From: Symbiodinium natans
Lineage: Eukaryota > Sar > Dinophyceae > Suessiales > Symbiodiniaceae
Reading direction: 5' to 3'
Length of the DNA stretch: 64,000 bases
NCBI GenBank assembly: GCA_905221605.1
Contig: CAJNDS010002452.1
Span: 167,501 to 231,500 of the forward strand
Positions 1 through 12,812 of this stretch are shown here, in pieces. The notes under the pieces were generated by a model. The model worked only from the letters and a program-made list of their open reading frames with translations. It did no database searches and was not told the origin of the DNA. Made by a program: the position numbers and the translations under genes. How positions within the stretch are numbered: the stretch's first letter is position 1; every line of letters starts with the position of its first letter.

Positions 1-19
1 TGTTTATCTCACCCGGCCA

Positions 20-475
20 AAATTAGGGTACCACCACTTAACCACCATCTAAACACCCCAAACCACCACCTAATTGCCACGAAAGCACCACCTAACCCGT
101 AAACGCTACCTAACCCTAACCACCACCTAACCACCACGTAACCAGGTTCTAACCACCACCAAAACACCACCTAACCACCAACTAACTGCCAACCTAACCC
201 GAACCACCACCCAACCACCACCTTACCATGACTTAACCACCACCTAATCAGCACCTAGTCACCACCGGCATAATCACCATCTAACCCTACCCACCACCTA
301 ACCATGACCTAACCACCACCTGAACACCACCTAATCACCACCTAAACACCACCGAACCACCACCTAAACACCACCTAACCCTAACCGCCACCTAACCTAA
401 TCACCACCTAATCACCACCGAACCACCACCTAAACACCACCTAACCGTAACCAGCACCTAACCATGACCTAGGCT
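20..475. repeat. ACCACCACCTAACC-type minisatellite
   Basis: Degenerate tandem repeat of a 7-14 bp C/A-rich unit related to CCCTAA (AACCACCACCTAACCCTAACC), continuing to the window's left edge. Confidence 0.85.
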
Positions 476-479
476 TAGG

Positions 480-960
480 GATTAGGGCTCAGATATAAAG
501 GTTCGAAAATAAGGGGGTCTAGGGATAAGGGCTCTAATTTCAGGGTTGAGGAATTACCACCACCTGTATATATATATATATATACATATATATACATACA
601 GATAAAAAGCATAGATGCCTCTCAAAACCTCCCCTAATTCGCCCCCACTGGCCCATCAGCGGGACAAAAGTTTCGACATACGGCGGATTGTCTCCAAATA
701 CCATGATCACATGTACCGCGGAGAAGCGGAGAGGCCAGAAACACATTTTACGTGGCCAGCGTGGCGGAGTAATTAATTTCCTGGAATGAATTTTTACTAT
801 TATATAATTCTCAGCGGGGAGCCTTCGGGATCTTGTGTGAGGAGTCTAAGCGGGCAACGGGGTGCCACGACTACATATGTTGAGCTAGAGGCAAAGTGTG
901 GCGAACTTTCGTCCTGCGGCAGTAAGTAAGGGCCTACTTATAATATGTGGCGGGGATTTG
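480..960. other. No gene seen
   Basis: Short TA-rich stretch (565-600) and otherwise unique-looking sequence with no supported exon. Confidence 0.5.
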
Positions 961-999
961 TCTACTTCTCCTGCCACTACTCTTCCTCCTACTCAGTCC

Positions 1000-1575
<576 letters not shown>

Positions 1576-2021
1576 AACTACTACGGCTATACTGCGACTG
1601 CTGCGACGGATGCAACAACTGCAGCTACTGCGACTACTAAGCCCAACAGGCGACAGGAAAGGGGCATGTCGGCTGTCGGGCATGTCTGTTTGGCCTCAAA
1701 AGGAGAAAGCATCGTTTGGCTGGCCCACACAAACCCTATATACATATAGTATGTATGTGACAGTCACATCTATGTGTTAAGATTTGGGCTTATGGAATAC
1801 CCTGCACAAATGAACAAAAACCTGCAGAGCTCCAAAACCTTCAAACCCCGCCCGAACATGGGATTGATCTAAACGGTCGGCCCTTGTTGGCGCTATATCA
1901 TAGGGATATGCCACAGGCGACCCCGCCACAAGGAGCAACCGAAAGAGCTTCAGCCCACAAACCCGAATTGCCAGGATACACTCTCAGGCCGGCAGAAGCT
2001 CTCACACCTGAACGGCAGGAA

Positions 2022-2044
2022 GGGGGGGGGGGGGGGGGGGGGGT
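2022..2044. repeat. Poly(G) run
   Basis: Uninterrupted G-run of about 22 bases; one of about fifteen G/C homopolymers of 10-35 bases in the window. Confidence 0.9.
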
Positions 2045-2439
2045 GGGTGTAGAGCTTTGGGTGTAGGGTGGTGTAGGAGGTCCGCAGGTGGGGTTAGCAA
2101 AATTATTGACCCGTCTTGGCACCCTAAACCGTAAGGAATATTCTCTAGAATATAGGTTCAAAGTCAGGGGCATCACGAATTATCCAGCATGTAGAGATCA
2201 AGATCACCCTAAACCAGGAAGGAGGAATCCACCATGAACGACCTACAGTACAAGAACCAGATAACGCCCATCAGTTTCCATAATTGAGGCCATCTGCCTT
2301 TGAGTCTGTGAAGGGTGCTTTCATGTGTTCAGGCGCTGAGTGTAACCCCAGTTTGTGTATCTAGACTCAAGGGCCTTCAGGGGGCATGGGGGTTGCCTCT
2401 AAAGTTCAACTCAGGGGTCTTCGTCGGGCATTGATGTGT

Positions 2440-2561
2440 TTCCGAGATACGGACTTGGAGTTTAGAGGCATTAGGCTGACTCTGCGGGATTCACGGGAAC
2501 ACAAATTTGCGGGCTCTTCTCGAACTTCCATTTCTTCCGTGCTCACATTCCTGGGTAAAAC
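2440..2561 (-). CDS. Exon candidate VLPRNVSTEEMEVREEPANL
   Basis: TTTCAG^GTTTTACC acceptor and an open, charged frame continuing CSRESRRVSLMPLNSKSVSR. Donor not placed. Not recognised. Confidence 0.35.
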
Positions 2562-2664
2562 CTGAAAGACGTCTGCGTGTGAGCTGACCAGGGCAATGTT
2601 AGGGTCCACCCCCCCCTCCTCCTAAAAAAACAAAAAACGTGTTGCGTCCGGGGAGTTTGAGGGT

Positions 2665-2667
<3 letters not shown>

Positions 2668-2724
<57 letters not shown>

Positions 2725-2762
2725 GAGCGAGGGAGAGAGAGCGAGAGAGAGAGAGAGAGAAA
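2668..2762. repeat. GA microsatellite
   Basis: (GA)n with interspersed GACA and GCGA. Confidence 0.95.
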
Positions 2763-4206
2763 GGGTGGGTTGCAACTAAGGTGTTCTGGGGTCTGGAGGC
2801 CTGGGGGTTTGTCTCAGCCTCTGGAGCTACAGCAATCTCAATCGAGACCTGCTTCTCTAAAGATCGAAGCCGAAGCTTCTACAACTGTTTTCTGGCCAGC
2901 TCAGATGAAAAAGCTTTCTAGAATTGAGCCCTAAACCCTAAACCCTAAACCCCAACCCTACACCCAGAAAAAAAATCGGCTTCCTGGCCTGCCGGATTTT
3001 AGATTTGTCACCGTTTTATCATTCTCACCGGACCGACGTATAGATCTGTTTAGACATATGAGCCCGGAACCTCTGCTAAATTGGAAGAGCTCTTGGACCG
3101 GGACCCTGGGCCTGGCCCACTTTATGCAATACCAAAAGGGGCCGAAGAACTCCGCGCATCTCAAAAAAGACCGACTTCCACAAATCCACAGCTTAGAACG
3201 CGCCTTCCATGATGGCGCCGATGTGAGTCCGACAGCTTGTCCTTGCCGCGAAAGCGCTCAGCACACAAGGGGGGTTCCGAAAATAGGGGTGCCCTTTTGG
3301 GGGGGGGGGGGGGGTTCCTATAATCAGGAGTATACTATGTTGGTGTATATTAAGGGTACCCCTATTTGGGGGGAAATGCCCACAATGCACGGGGCACTTC
3401 TCAGCGTCTGCTGAACTTTGAGTCTTAGGGTAGTTACAAGGTCCCTTGGGACGGCCCTTATAGATCATATACCCTCTACCCTCTACAACCCTATAAAGCC
3501 GGTAAGGGACCCATACGTAAGGGACCAGGGACACTATCCTTAGAGAACTTTGAGGCCCTGGCCATCTTGGCACCTATGTCCCTCAGCGTGTTTACATACC
3601 CCTTATATACCCCTTATATGCCCTAGAAAAACCTGGTAAGGGACATTAGTATGAGGCCCTGGCCATCTTGGCACCTATGTCCTTCAGCGTGTTGGTCTTG
3701 CCCATGCTGTAGAACTCGGTCAACCGACGGGAGCTCCCAGCAATTCCACCCCCGACAACCCCCCTATATGATATATACCGTGGTATATATATATATACGT
3801 ATATACAACGAGCGAATAAGTGTAAGTACGTGCTTTATTTGTACCTGAAGACAAACTCTAGAAAGATTTGAAGCTCTAGAGGCCTTATACCAGTCCCTAA
3901 ACCCTCCTGCAGGCGCCTACACCCAGCTTTCCATAAACCTACCCCCCAACAGAACTGCATCTCCTCTAGAAGGTGTACGTGGTAAGTACCCTATGATCCT
4001 GCCCACTTCCCTTCAATTTTTTTGGGGGAGGGGGGGGGGGGGGTTAAAGGACAACTCTGGAAGCGACTTTGGAGCCACAGGACGCCAAGAAAACCCTACA
4101 CCCTAAACCCCAAACCCTACAACCCTAACCCCTAAACCCTAAACCCTAAACCCTAAACCCTAACCCTCAACCCTAAACCCTAACCCTAGCAACCCTACAC
4201 CCCTAC

Positions 4207-4299
4207 GTGAATTCGAATCTCCGAAGACTGCTCTGAGCCACGCACTGCCAGCCCAGGCTTCGACTCATGCATCTCCGAGGAGCTGAAGGTCCGCCAGGA
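4207..4299 (-). CDS. Exon candidate SWRTFSSSEMHESKPGLAVR (93 nt)
   Basis: CTCAG^TCCTGG acceptor and CAC^GTAGGG (GT) donor enclose 31 codons ending GSEQSSEIRIH. Bracketed by CCCTAAA (4085-4200) and TTTAGGG/TTTGGGG (4303-4400). Confidence 0.4.
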
Positions 4300-4901
4300 C
4301 TGAGGGTTGAGGGTTTGGGGTTTGGGGTTTAGGGTTCAGGGTTCAGGGTTTAGGGTTTAGGGTTTCGGGTTTCGGGTTCAGAATTTAGGGTTTAGGGTGA
4401 CCCAAGAGTAACCTGGGTCCTCGTCTATAGGGCGCCTGAAATTGGGGTGCCAAAGGGGACTAGGGTTGAGGCTTCACCCAGGTTTCTGGGTGCAGGGATT
4501 GGAGGTAAGGAGCTCAGGCATGCCTTATATGGAGACATGGCTCATTCAAGCTGCTCAGTTCTGTCAGCGGCAGGATGCACGTGGCCTTCGCTATCTTTGG
4601 AGGGGAGCCTAACCTACACACAGCAATTCAATTGTATTCAATTAGGGTTACAGGGATTCAGGGCTCAGGGCTCAGGGTTTAGGGTTTAGGAACCGAAACC
4701 TGAAGAGCTACAAGTCCGAGGCTCCATGGGCCTGGTGCTGAGTCTGCACTGAGGTTTCCAAACTGGCGGTGGGAAGAGAATCCAAGCTACATCTCCGGTG
4801 GCCAGCGGGCGAGCCCCGCCCAAACCAAACACAGCTTGAGCTTCCTGAACCCCAAACCCCAAACCTCAAACCCCAAATCCTAAACCCGAAGCGCTAGACC
4901 C

Positions 4902-4989
4902 TAAACCCTAAACCCTAAACCCTAAACCCTAAACCCTAAACCCTAAACCCTAAACCCTAAACCCTAAACCCTAAACCCTAAACCCTAAA
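4902..4989. repeat. Interstitial telomere-like array (CCCTAAA)
   Basis: About 12 near-perfect CCCTAAA units ending directly at an exon candidate. Confidence 0.95.
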
Positions 4990-4990
4990 C

Positions 4991-5080
4991 CTCAACTTCG
5001 AAGCTGTGAAGCTGCGGAGGAGGCGCGTCGGTATGCAGCGACCGGGTGCCGTCAGAGGGCAGACGGACAGAAGGAGGCTC
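4991..5080 (-). CDS. Exon candidate EPPSVRLPSDGTRSLHTDAP (90 nt)
   Basis: TGGCAG^GAGCCT acceptor; continues PPQLHSFEVE; donor GAG^GTTTAGGG is the telomere-like repeat at its left. Exactly 30 codons between CCCTAAA (4902-4989) and TTTAGGG (5097-5216) arrays. A plus-strand reading is also open. Confidence 0.45.
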
Positions 5081-5096
5081 CTGCCAGAGGACGGCT

Positions 5097-5216
5097 TGGG
5101 GTTTAGGGTTTTAGGGTTTAGGGTTCAGGGTTCAGGGTTTAGGGTTTAGGGTTTGGGGTTTAGGGTTTAGGGTTTTCGGGTTTCGGGTTTCGGGTTTAGG
5201 GTTTAGGGTTTAGGGC
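5097..5216. repeat. Interstitial telomere-like array (TTTAGGG)
   Basis: TTTAGGG with TTTCGGG, TTCAGGG and TTTGGGG variants; opposite polarity to the array at 4902-4989. Confidence 0.9.
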
Positions 5217-5559
5217 ACAGGGCAGTGTCCGATGCCTTTGAAGATCAAGGTTGAGGACTTCTGAGGGCTCATTGTAGGATTTAGCATCAGTAGATATTGG
5301 CGTTCGGAAAACGGCCCTTTCGATCTGTCGGGGGAAATGTGGAGAACCGAAAAAAGAGAGCACCCCCTGCAGGCGCTGAGCCCTAGCCGTGCGCCTTCAT
5401 GGTGGCCGCAAAGTTGCTGTTGATCCTCAGCCAAGGTTGAGGCCCCAAACCCTTAACCCTAAAGAAAAAGCCCTAGGCCCTGAGCCCGAAGCCCTATAAG
5501 CCTTATAAGCCTTATAAGCCTTAAAAGCCTTATAAGCCCTAAGCCCCAAACCTCCTTAC

Positions 5560-5660
5560 AGGGTTTGGAGTCTGGGGGTTGGGGAATATGACGATGGCAG
5601 TGGTAGTTGGAGTTTTCTCTGGGCGGGAGGGAGCTGTGGACAATGGAAGCCCCAGGGTTT
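5560..5660. other. Exon-like island of uncertain strand
   Basis: Both strands are open here. Plus strand: TTACAG acceptor, frame VWSLGVGEYDDGSGSWSFLW. Minus strand: GTAAGG donor. It sits at a CCCTAAA-to-TTTAGGG switch, where exons are found elsewhere. Confidence 0.3.
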
Positions 5661-5916
5661 AGGGTGTTGAGGGTTTAGGGTTCAGAGTTTAGGGTTTTAG
5701 GGGACCCAGAGCAGGATCATCAGTCACACAAGTGACTACTTAGGGACAAATAAGCCTGAGGGCAGCACACGTTGTCCCCCAATGGGCGGAAGCTAAGCTC
5801 CTGGGCATACCTGCTTTGCTGCAGTGGGGCATGCAGCCCCCTAAACCCCACACCCCGAAACCCTAAATCGGCACGCTGAAAAGCACCGGGGAGGGGGGGG
5901 GGGGTGGGGTTCTTAG

Positions 5917-6050
5917 GGTACACATGGTCCCTGAATATGCGCCCTTCACAGGGAACCCCCCCTATATACCCCTCATGTACCTTATAAAACTCCCATACTT
6001 CAGAACGCCGTGAAGAAGGTTTGAGGGACCCATGTCATACTACGTACCCT
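5917..6050. mobile_element. Repeat family D
   Basis: GGGTACACATGGTCCCT, ACCCCCCCTATATACCCC and CTTCAGAACGCCGTGAAG; related to 38246-38357 and 54625-54718. Confidence 0.55.
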
Positions 6051-6145
6051 CTAAAACCTTAGGGTCTCTGGCGTCCTTATATGGCGTTTCGAAGTCTCAG
6101 AGGCTTTCAAGGACTTGTGGGTCTTATAGGGTTCAGGAGCGCCAC

Positions 6146-6216
6146 CCAGGGCGGCCGCAGGCCTGCTGGCGCTGCGCGGGGGCAGTGGGGCCGTAGAGTA
6201 GCGGAAAGGCAGATAC
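6146..6216 (-). CDS. Exon candidate, GC-rich, Ala/Pro/Arg-rich
   Basis: CTGAG^GTATCTG acceptor and TGG^GTGGCG (GT) donor. Two frames are open (PLLYGPTAPAQRQQACGRP or FRYSTAPLPPRSASRPAAAL). TTTAGGG-like repeats to the right. Confidence 0.4.
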
Positions 6217-6266
6217 CTCAGAGGGTTTATGGGGTTTAGGTGTTAAGGGTTTAAGGATTGGGATGT

Positions 6267-6300
6267 TCCCCCTTATACTTACATTCCTGAATAGGGATCA
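6267..6300. mobile_element. Half copy of family A
   Basis: TTGGGATGTTCCCCCTTATA followed by CATTCCTGAATAGGGAT only; the second arm is missing. Confidence 0.65.
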
Positions 6301-6872
6301 GGCCAGAAGAGGAGTCTGGTCGGAGGGTATACGGGAACCTCGCTTAGCTGCAGAAGTGTGGAACTAAAGCACCTCAAAGTTTCACTGCCCTTGCTATGTG
6401 AAAAAGTTATGCTTTCAATCCAGAAGTTCCACAGTCCAACGCCATTTCGCAAGTGGGGAACGCAACCAAGACATGCCTAGGGCCATTCCTGGGATGCAAG
6501 GGCTTCCGGGCTTGGTTTGGGCTAGAAAAATCCCCAAAAGGGGACCATCTTGACAACTAGCTCCTCTGTAGTCCCTTCATGAGGGAACCAGTTTCCCGTA
6601 GGTAGGGGTAGGTTTACTAGCTCCTCTGTAGTCCCTTCATGAGGGAACCAGTTTCCCATAGTTAGGGGTAGGTTTTGTCGGCAGTTCCTTATACAGGGGG
6701 TTTCTATTTTTGGGATTGGGGGGGGCGGGGGGGCACAAAGGGGCCTGTTTCGGGACATGCCTGAATCTAAGAACCAGCAGGATGTGAGGGACAGGCTTTG
6801 TGGTTCGCTGACCCACGTTGACAACCTGGCAGAGGCCCGAGGTTGTTGCCCGATGTCTCACCAGGGTGTTTA

Positions 6873-6958
6873 ATTTAGGGTTTAGGGTTTAGGGTTTAGG
6901 GTTTAGGGTTTAGGGTTTAGGGTTTAGGGTTTAGGGTTTAGGGTTTAGGGTTTAGGGG
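6873..6958. repeat. Interstitial telomere-like array (TTTAGGG)
   Basis: Twelve perfect heptamers. Confidence 0.95.
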
Positions 6959-7111
6959 GCCGCAAAACACGACAAACTGGACGTGCAGGGGCCAGCTGAA
7001 GCTTTCATTGGCAACTTCTCGTGCACGCGTTCTTAGCGCACAGTGCAGTCATCCGATGCGTAGAGTAGATCCTATAGATGCCTGGACGGCACAGAGCTCC
7101 TGTATAGACAT

Positions 7112-7200
7112 GGGGGTTTCCGAATTTAGGGGTGCGTTATTGGGGTGCTTATGCTAAGGGGATCCGACTATGTGGGGGTCTATAATTCTCGTAAACCCCC
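7112..7200. mobile_element. Foldback element family B
   Basis: GGGGGTTTCCGAATTTAGGGG ends inverted as CTCGTAAACCCCC; internal AGGGGATCCGACTATGTGG. Confidence 0.7.
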
Positions 7201-8071
7201 AACATTGGCTGACAGCTTCCTGACGAAGTGCCCTTCTCAAGGCCCTAATCGCAGAGAGCCTCGCTGAGGTTTTCGTTCTGATCTGCCTGCCGTTAGCAAG
7301 AGCCCTAGTGGTAGCCTTCCATTCATGTCTGCCTTTGAAATAACAGAGAAACCCTGTACCTCCAACTCAAGGGTGCAAGTGGTGCAAGTAGAAGTAGAGG
7401 TTGCTCGGTGTAGTTTTGGTTTGGAGGGCACGCGTCGCAGCTTAGGACCAGCGCCTGTTGGGCAGCTGCTTTCTCAACCGAAGCTCCTAACTGAAGCCCC
7501 AAAGCTAGTAAGTAGGACTGCAAAATGAAACATCTGGCCTTTGTCAACTGACGACCATCATAGACGTTCTCACCTGGGATGCTGGCAGCCGATGGATGTC
7601 ACCATAATATATAATGCATTGTCAGCACCCCGTGCCTCTTAGGGTCCATATGTTAGGGGTAGCTGGTAGAGCACTAAGCGCTTCGCTGGTCGCAGAGAAG
7701 AAGAGGCGCTCCAGGTCGCCTGGCAGGAAGTCCCTATGGTTGGATCTTAGCACTACGACTACGGCAGAAGATATCAGATCGGAGACTGTCCCAGCAGATC
7801 ACGCCATAACAAAGCAAACACATCACATAAGCGATGGAGTCGCACAGCACTTGGTTGTATGCCGGAACACCGCTGCATCTCAATGTTGGCAGATGCGCGC
7901 TCGTGCAAAACACACCCACTCGCGCAATCCTCCCTATGATTGCTATTCATGATCTCGGGTAAACTGTCATCAGAGGTGAAGATCAATGGCACTGTGGTTT
8001 CCAGAGTCCCGAGCTTTGGAGCTCCCCAACAAAAAGCCCGCCTCTGCTCTGCATATGCATGGAGCTCTTGC

Positions 8072-8159
8072 CCGGGAAGATGCCCGTCCTTGGCGGCTCT
8101 CTGGCTTGTCTTGCGGCTTCTGCGCGGAATGAAGGAAAGCAGGGTTTCCTGCGTAGTTC
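8072..8159 (-). CDS. Exon candidate ELRRKPCFPSFRAEAARQAR
   Basis: TTCAAG^GAACTAC acceptor, continues EPPRTGIFP to CGG^GCAAGA (GC donor). Open in one frame on the minus strand; not recognised. Confidence 0.4.
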
Positions 8160-8610
8160 CTTGAAGAGATCGTAGTAAGTTATGTAGGGCTGTTGGGGGT
8201 TTAAACGGCCTGCAGGGCTTGCAGGGCTCACAGGGTTTGTAGTGGATTTATAGGGGTTTTGGGGGAGTTTGGGGCTTTGGGGCGGCTAAGGCTTACCTGG
8301 CCCATGGTCCTTCTTGGCCAATAACCCCGAACACGAAAATGCACGGTATACAGGCCATTGCGGTGTGTACTTTACTTTAGGGGGGTCCAGGTATCGGGTT
8401 TGGGGGGGTTGAATTAGAGGGTTCAGGGCGACCAGGGTTTATAACTGTTTATGGGCTTCAGGGTTTAGGAAGATGAGGGGTTTGGGTCAGGCACAAGAGG
8501 TTCATCAGTGTCAGAGTGAGGTCGATGGATACCAAGAGCACAAAGTACGGTGAGAGTTGGGCGCACGTCTGAAGGGGTGACGATGACGATCAAACCCGAC
8601 TAGAGACACG

Positions 8611-9420
8611 ACTCATCTCAGATCACAATGCATGAGTGAGACAACCCAAGGGTACACTGGTCTGAGGCCAGTACGAAGTAGTCACAGGCATGACTGCCTC
8701 CAGAGCAGGGGAACAAACTGGCTGACTCTCTGTTACCCATGCCTCTTCCTGCATTAGCGTTTCTTACCTTCTCTGCTGCCCAAAAGCTCACATGTAGTTC
8801 CTTCGGGTGGAACCTTCGCTTGTAAGACAAGATCAACAGAACCAAGAAGAAACTAAGCACACTTGATCCTTTGGACTACTCTTCAAGTACTCCGCAACTT
8901 GACAATATGCGGCCAGCCTCCTGCCCCACTTGGCAACCAGCGAATAAAAAACTAATGTCGTTATGCGCCGATGATGCTGCTGACAATGTACACCTGTCTT
9001 GTCAGGCGATAAAGGGATGAAGTACAAACAGCCAGCCCGACAGCACCCATAAATCCGCCACTCAGACGGCACGGAATTTGGGAATACATAGGGGCTCCGT
9101 GAGGCCCTGGTATGCCGCTGTGCAAACTGTTTGAGCCCAACAAGCGAGCATGAATGAACAATACGACGGAAAACCTGAGGGCTGAAGGAACGTGGCACCA
9201 AGATGGCGGAGGCAAGGTACATCCCAAGCACACTGATTTTGTCACGCTTTTTTTGTGCTCGGCCATCCTTGCGATCATGAGCCTGCATCTTCGACCACGT
9301 TCTCAGTGAGACCTGGCGTGCCGGGATATGTGCATCGGGGCAATGCGCCTATCGGCTCTAACGAAGCAGACGCCGAACCCACGAGCCGAAACTCTAAAGT
9401 CCGCCCTCGTCATACGGTTT
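8611..9420. repeat. Segmental duplication, left copy
   Basis: Shares ordered blocks with 9539-10980 (for example CAGGCATGACTGCCTCC, GGCCAGCCTCCTGCCCCA, CATGAATGAACAA, GATCATGAGCCTGCA). It contains no telomere-like tract. A minus-strand frame is open over 8833-9288, not recognised. Confidence 0.85.
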
Positions 9421-9538
9421 TTTTTTTCGGGCTTAGGGTGCAAGATCTTGTTCTGCGGGCCAATCTCAACCCCTGGATGTCCTGATGTCCTATACAGACC
9501 TCAGGGTGTCGGGGGCTCTCCCAGAAAGCAGCTCTAGA

Positions 9539-10980
9539 GACACGATTCCATCTCAGACCACAGCGGATGAAGTCAGACATCCCAAGGGTTTAGGGTTTAG
9601 GGTTTAGGGTTTAGGGTTTAGGGTCTAGGGTTCAGGGTTAGGTGGTCTGAGACCAGTGCGAAGTAGTACGAAGTAGCCACAGGCATGACTGCCTCCAGAG
9701 CAGGCCAAGAACCGGCTGACCCATGCCTCTTACCTGAAAGTAGTTCCTTCACGTGGAACCCTTCCCCTAGGAAGACATGATGAACAGAACCTGGAAGAAA
9801 CTAAGCACATTTGAGCCTTTGGACTGCGCGGCCAGCCTCCTGCCCCACGTGGCAACCAGCGCTTTCGAAAGCTATGTTGTTATGCACCGAGGATGCTGCT
9901 TGCAATGCATACCTGTCTTTGTCAGGTGATCTAGGTCTGAAATACAAAAAGCCAGGCTGCCAGCACCCACTGATCCGCTACTCAGATGCAAGGGAGGAAT
10001 AACCCTAAACCCTAAACCCTGAAACCCTAAACCCTAAACCCTAACCCTTAATACCAGGAAAGCTCCACTGCGGCTCCTTGGGGCCCTTGCATGCTGCGAT
10101 GCAAGCTGCTTGAGCCCACGGAGCGACCATGAATGAACAACTTAGGGTTTAGGGCTTAGGGTTTAGGGTGTATAGGGTATAGGGTTTAGGGTTTCGGGTT
10201 TAGGGTTTAGGAAAACCTGGGCCGCTAAAGGAACGGCGAGCCAAAGTGAGGGCTCAGTGCGACCAAGATGGCACTGCAAACTGTGATGGCAACATGCTTG
10301 CTGTGTGGTCGGCAGAAAAGGTACAACCCAAGCACATTTTGGTCCTGCTGTTTGCCCCAGCAGTCACATGAGTCGCTACCAAGCTTCTCCTTACAGAAGC
10401 GGTAGCGCCTGCGCACTGACTTTGGTGCAGCACCTCACTGCAAAACCATTCCTCGGGCAACACAACTCCTTGCGCGAAGTCTAGAACTGCATCTGCCAGT
10501 ATCCTGAAGTGCTGAAGTGCAGAAAGGGCATCTCAACTCGTCTGATCCTCCGTGAGAGCTGCGTGCACGCCTGCCCCTAACTGGAGCGGCGCATGCGGGA
10601 GCTCCCTGGAAGAAGCCACTGGGAAGGCTTTTCGCCTTTGACCTTTCGGAGTCTTAAAACGGCTCGACCACCAGTGCGGCGCGAGATCGACTCATCGGTG
10701 TGTCTTATGGTTCTATATTGTAGATATGTGCAACCCCCTGTAATTCTTCATCAAACCAACAACAGACATGGACAATACAATATATACATAAATGGAAGAA
10801 AGAATTACGAAATAAAAACACTTAATTAGTTATATATTTATAGCACAGCTTTAGTAACACATCAGCACTCGGCCATGCTTGCGATCATGAGCCTGCAATT
10901 TCGAGCGGGCAGTCCCGCCCATGAAACCTGGCGTGCCGGACTGTTGCGTTAGGCAATGTGCCTAGGCCACGCTCAGAAGA
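9539..10980. repeat. Segmental duplication, right copy with telomere-like insertions
   Basis: Diverged copy of 8611-9420, carrying TTTAGGG at 9588-9642, CCCTAAA at 10003-10046, TTTAGGG at 10141-10211, and an unrelated AT-rich insertion of ~510 bp (about 10350-10863). Confidence 0.85.
10350..10863. other. ~510-bp insertion in the right duplicate
   Basis: Absent from the left copy between the AAGCACA block and the CTCGGCCAT block. Its right end is AT-rich (10720-10860). No coding signal found. Confidence 0.55.
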
Positions 10981-10989
10981 AGCATGCGC

Positions 10990-12184
10990 CGAAGCTTGAC
11001 TCATACTGCACGCAAGGCACTACTAAGAATTGTCAGACCTAAGGTATCCCACAACCCAAGAACCAAACTCACATTTGACTTGCACGCGAATACGGCCGGG
11101 CTTCAGCTTGATCTCATCTCAGGGAACAAGGGTTGACGTTCCCCGGCCTGAGGCAACCGTGACTCTCAGACCAAACGCAGCTCCATGCAAGTGTCGACAG
11201 CACCCGACCTTGACCATGTGGTTCGGAAGAATAACTCATTGTATTCTTTTGTGGTCCCTATATCAGTATACCATAAGCACCCTCAAACCCTATTCTAATT
11301 ATTGCGGCCCCTGTGGTACCACGCAACGCCCTGAGTCTAGCACCCTGAAGACAGTCGTTTTCGGCTGGAGTTCCTTTAGGGCCAGTGCCTGCAGCGCTTA
11401 GAGCACGAAGGGGTAAAGCTCGAAGTGCTTCCTGCAATGGACAACGCTGCAATACAGCCCCAGGAGGTGGAACACACAAATAGTAGGGGTTTAGGGTTTA
11501 GAGTTGAGGGATGTTTAGGGTTTAGGGTTTAGGGTTTACGGTTTCGTGAGGAAGACGCAGGCATCATGCAAACCTCGTAGTGAACAAGCGAAGAAACAAG
11601 CAGCCCCTCCCCCCAAGCAGCTCTGTTTTCAGACAGGCCGCGCCTAAACCATCTGAAAAACACAGAGCCAGACTGCACCGGCGGCATCTGGGCAAGTTGC
11701 TTCTGTCTTAGCCAGGCAGAAGGGCCTGACAGCAACCCGTGACCTGCACATGCTCTACTCATGCATGTGTTTACATCTATATATATATATGTATACAAAT
11801 TATTTATACATATATGTGTATATGGTACCATGATGTATTCTTTTGCTTATGCGCAATGCTAAGCAGGAGACCGAGACAAATGAGGGACAAAGAAGGACCT
11901 AAACCCCAAACCCCAAACCCCAAACCCCAAACCCCAAACCCCAAACCCCAAACCCCAAACCCTAAACCCTAAACCCTAAACCCCAAACCCCAAACTTCAA
12001 CGAAATCTGTCGGCCCAAGAGGGCAAGCCGTCCTTTGGAACATCGACATCGCCTCAGTTATAGCAGCTATGGCTTGGCACGTGTGCGACCACCCTGGAGC
12101 TGCTACAGCCTTCGCATCAGCATAATCATTCATATACATATACATACATGCATATATATATATGTATATACATATGCATATACG

Positions 12185-12223
<39 letters not shown>

Positions 12224-12480
12224 ATATTGTTGTAATATTTGTTGTTTTTGAGAACATATTCTGATATTGACAATACTAAAGCAGAATAAAAGTACTACAG
12301 GATCATCATTTGCCACTGTAACACCGAACTGCCTCTCAGGGCAACGATCAAAGATGGACACTCTGCAAATATAATCGGAGAATAACATAATTCTCGAAGA
12401 ATGTGAACAAATGAGTATCATATCACAATGATATAATCTTTTCAGATTGTCATATTACAAAAGTTCCATAATGTAATATT
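10990..12480. other. Intron/intergenic stretch without supported gene
   Basis: Contains telomere-like tracts (11483-11540, 11898-11995) and TA-rich islands (11765-11830, 12120-12240). No exon supported. Confidence 0.5.
11898..11995. repeat. CCCCAAA/CCCTAAA variant array
   Basis: Nine homogeneous CCCCAAA units followed by CCCTAAA units. Confidence 0.9.
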
Positions 12481-12714
12481 GCAGTCATGAAGAGCCGCAC
12501 GTGTTAGCTAAGTCACATTGGGGCCGCCGTTCTTGAGCAGCACCTCCCCAGTGTGGACCTGGGACCATGGTGATGCACAGTGTTGGGTTTAGGGTTTGTA
12601 GGGTGTAGGGTGTCGGGTGTGGGGTTTAGGGTTTAGGGTTTAGAGTTTAGAGTTTGGGCTTTAGGGTTTAGGGTTATGTCAACACTCAAAGCGCGCTTCG
12701 TGGGGACCATGTGC

Positions 12715-12812
12715 GGGTTGCCGAAAAGGGGTACCTCATTGAGGTCCGGATTGTAAGGGGATCCTACAATTTGGGGATTTAAATTGGGGCTCCCCTATTT
12801 TCGCAAACCCCC
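12715..12812. mobile_element. Foldback element family B
   Basis: GGGTTGCCGAAAAGGGG ... CCCCTATTTTCGCAAACCC; internal AAGGGGATCCTACAATTTGG. Confidence 0.7.

Noticed and set aside
6873-6958. True chromosome end
   Set aside because: Telomere-like tracts are short, occur in both polarities throughout the window and are flanked by unique or coding sequence on both sides.
7690-7745. Plus-strand EKKRRSRSPGRKS segment resembling an RS domain
   Set aside because: Too short, on the strand opposite to all supported exons, and without a clear donor.
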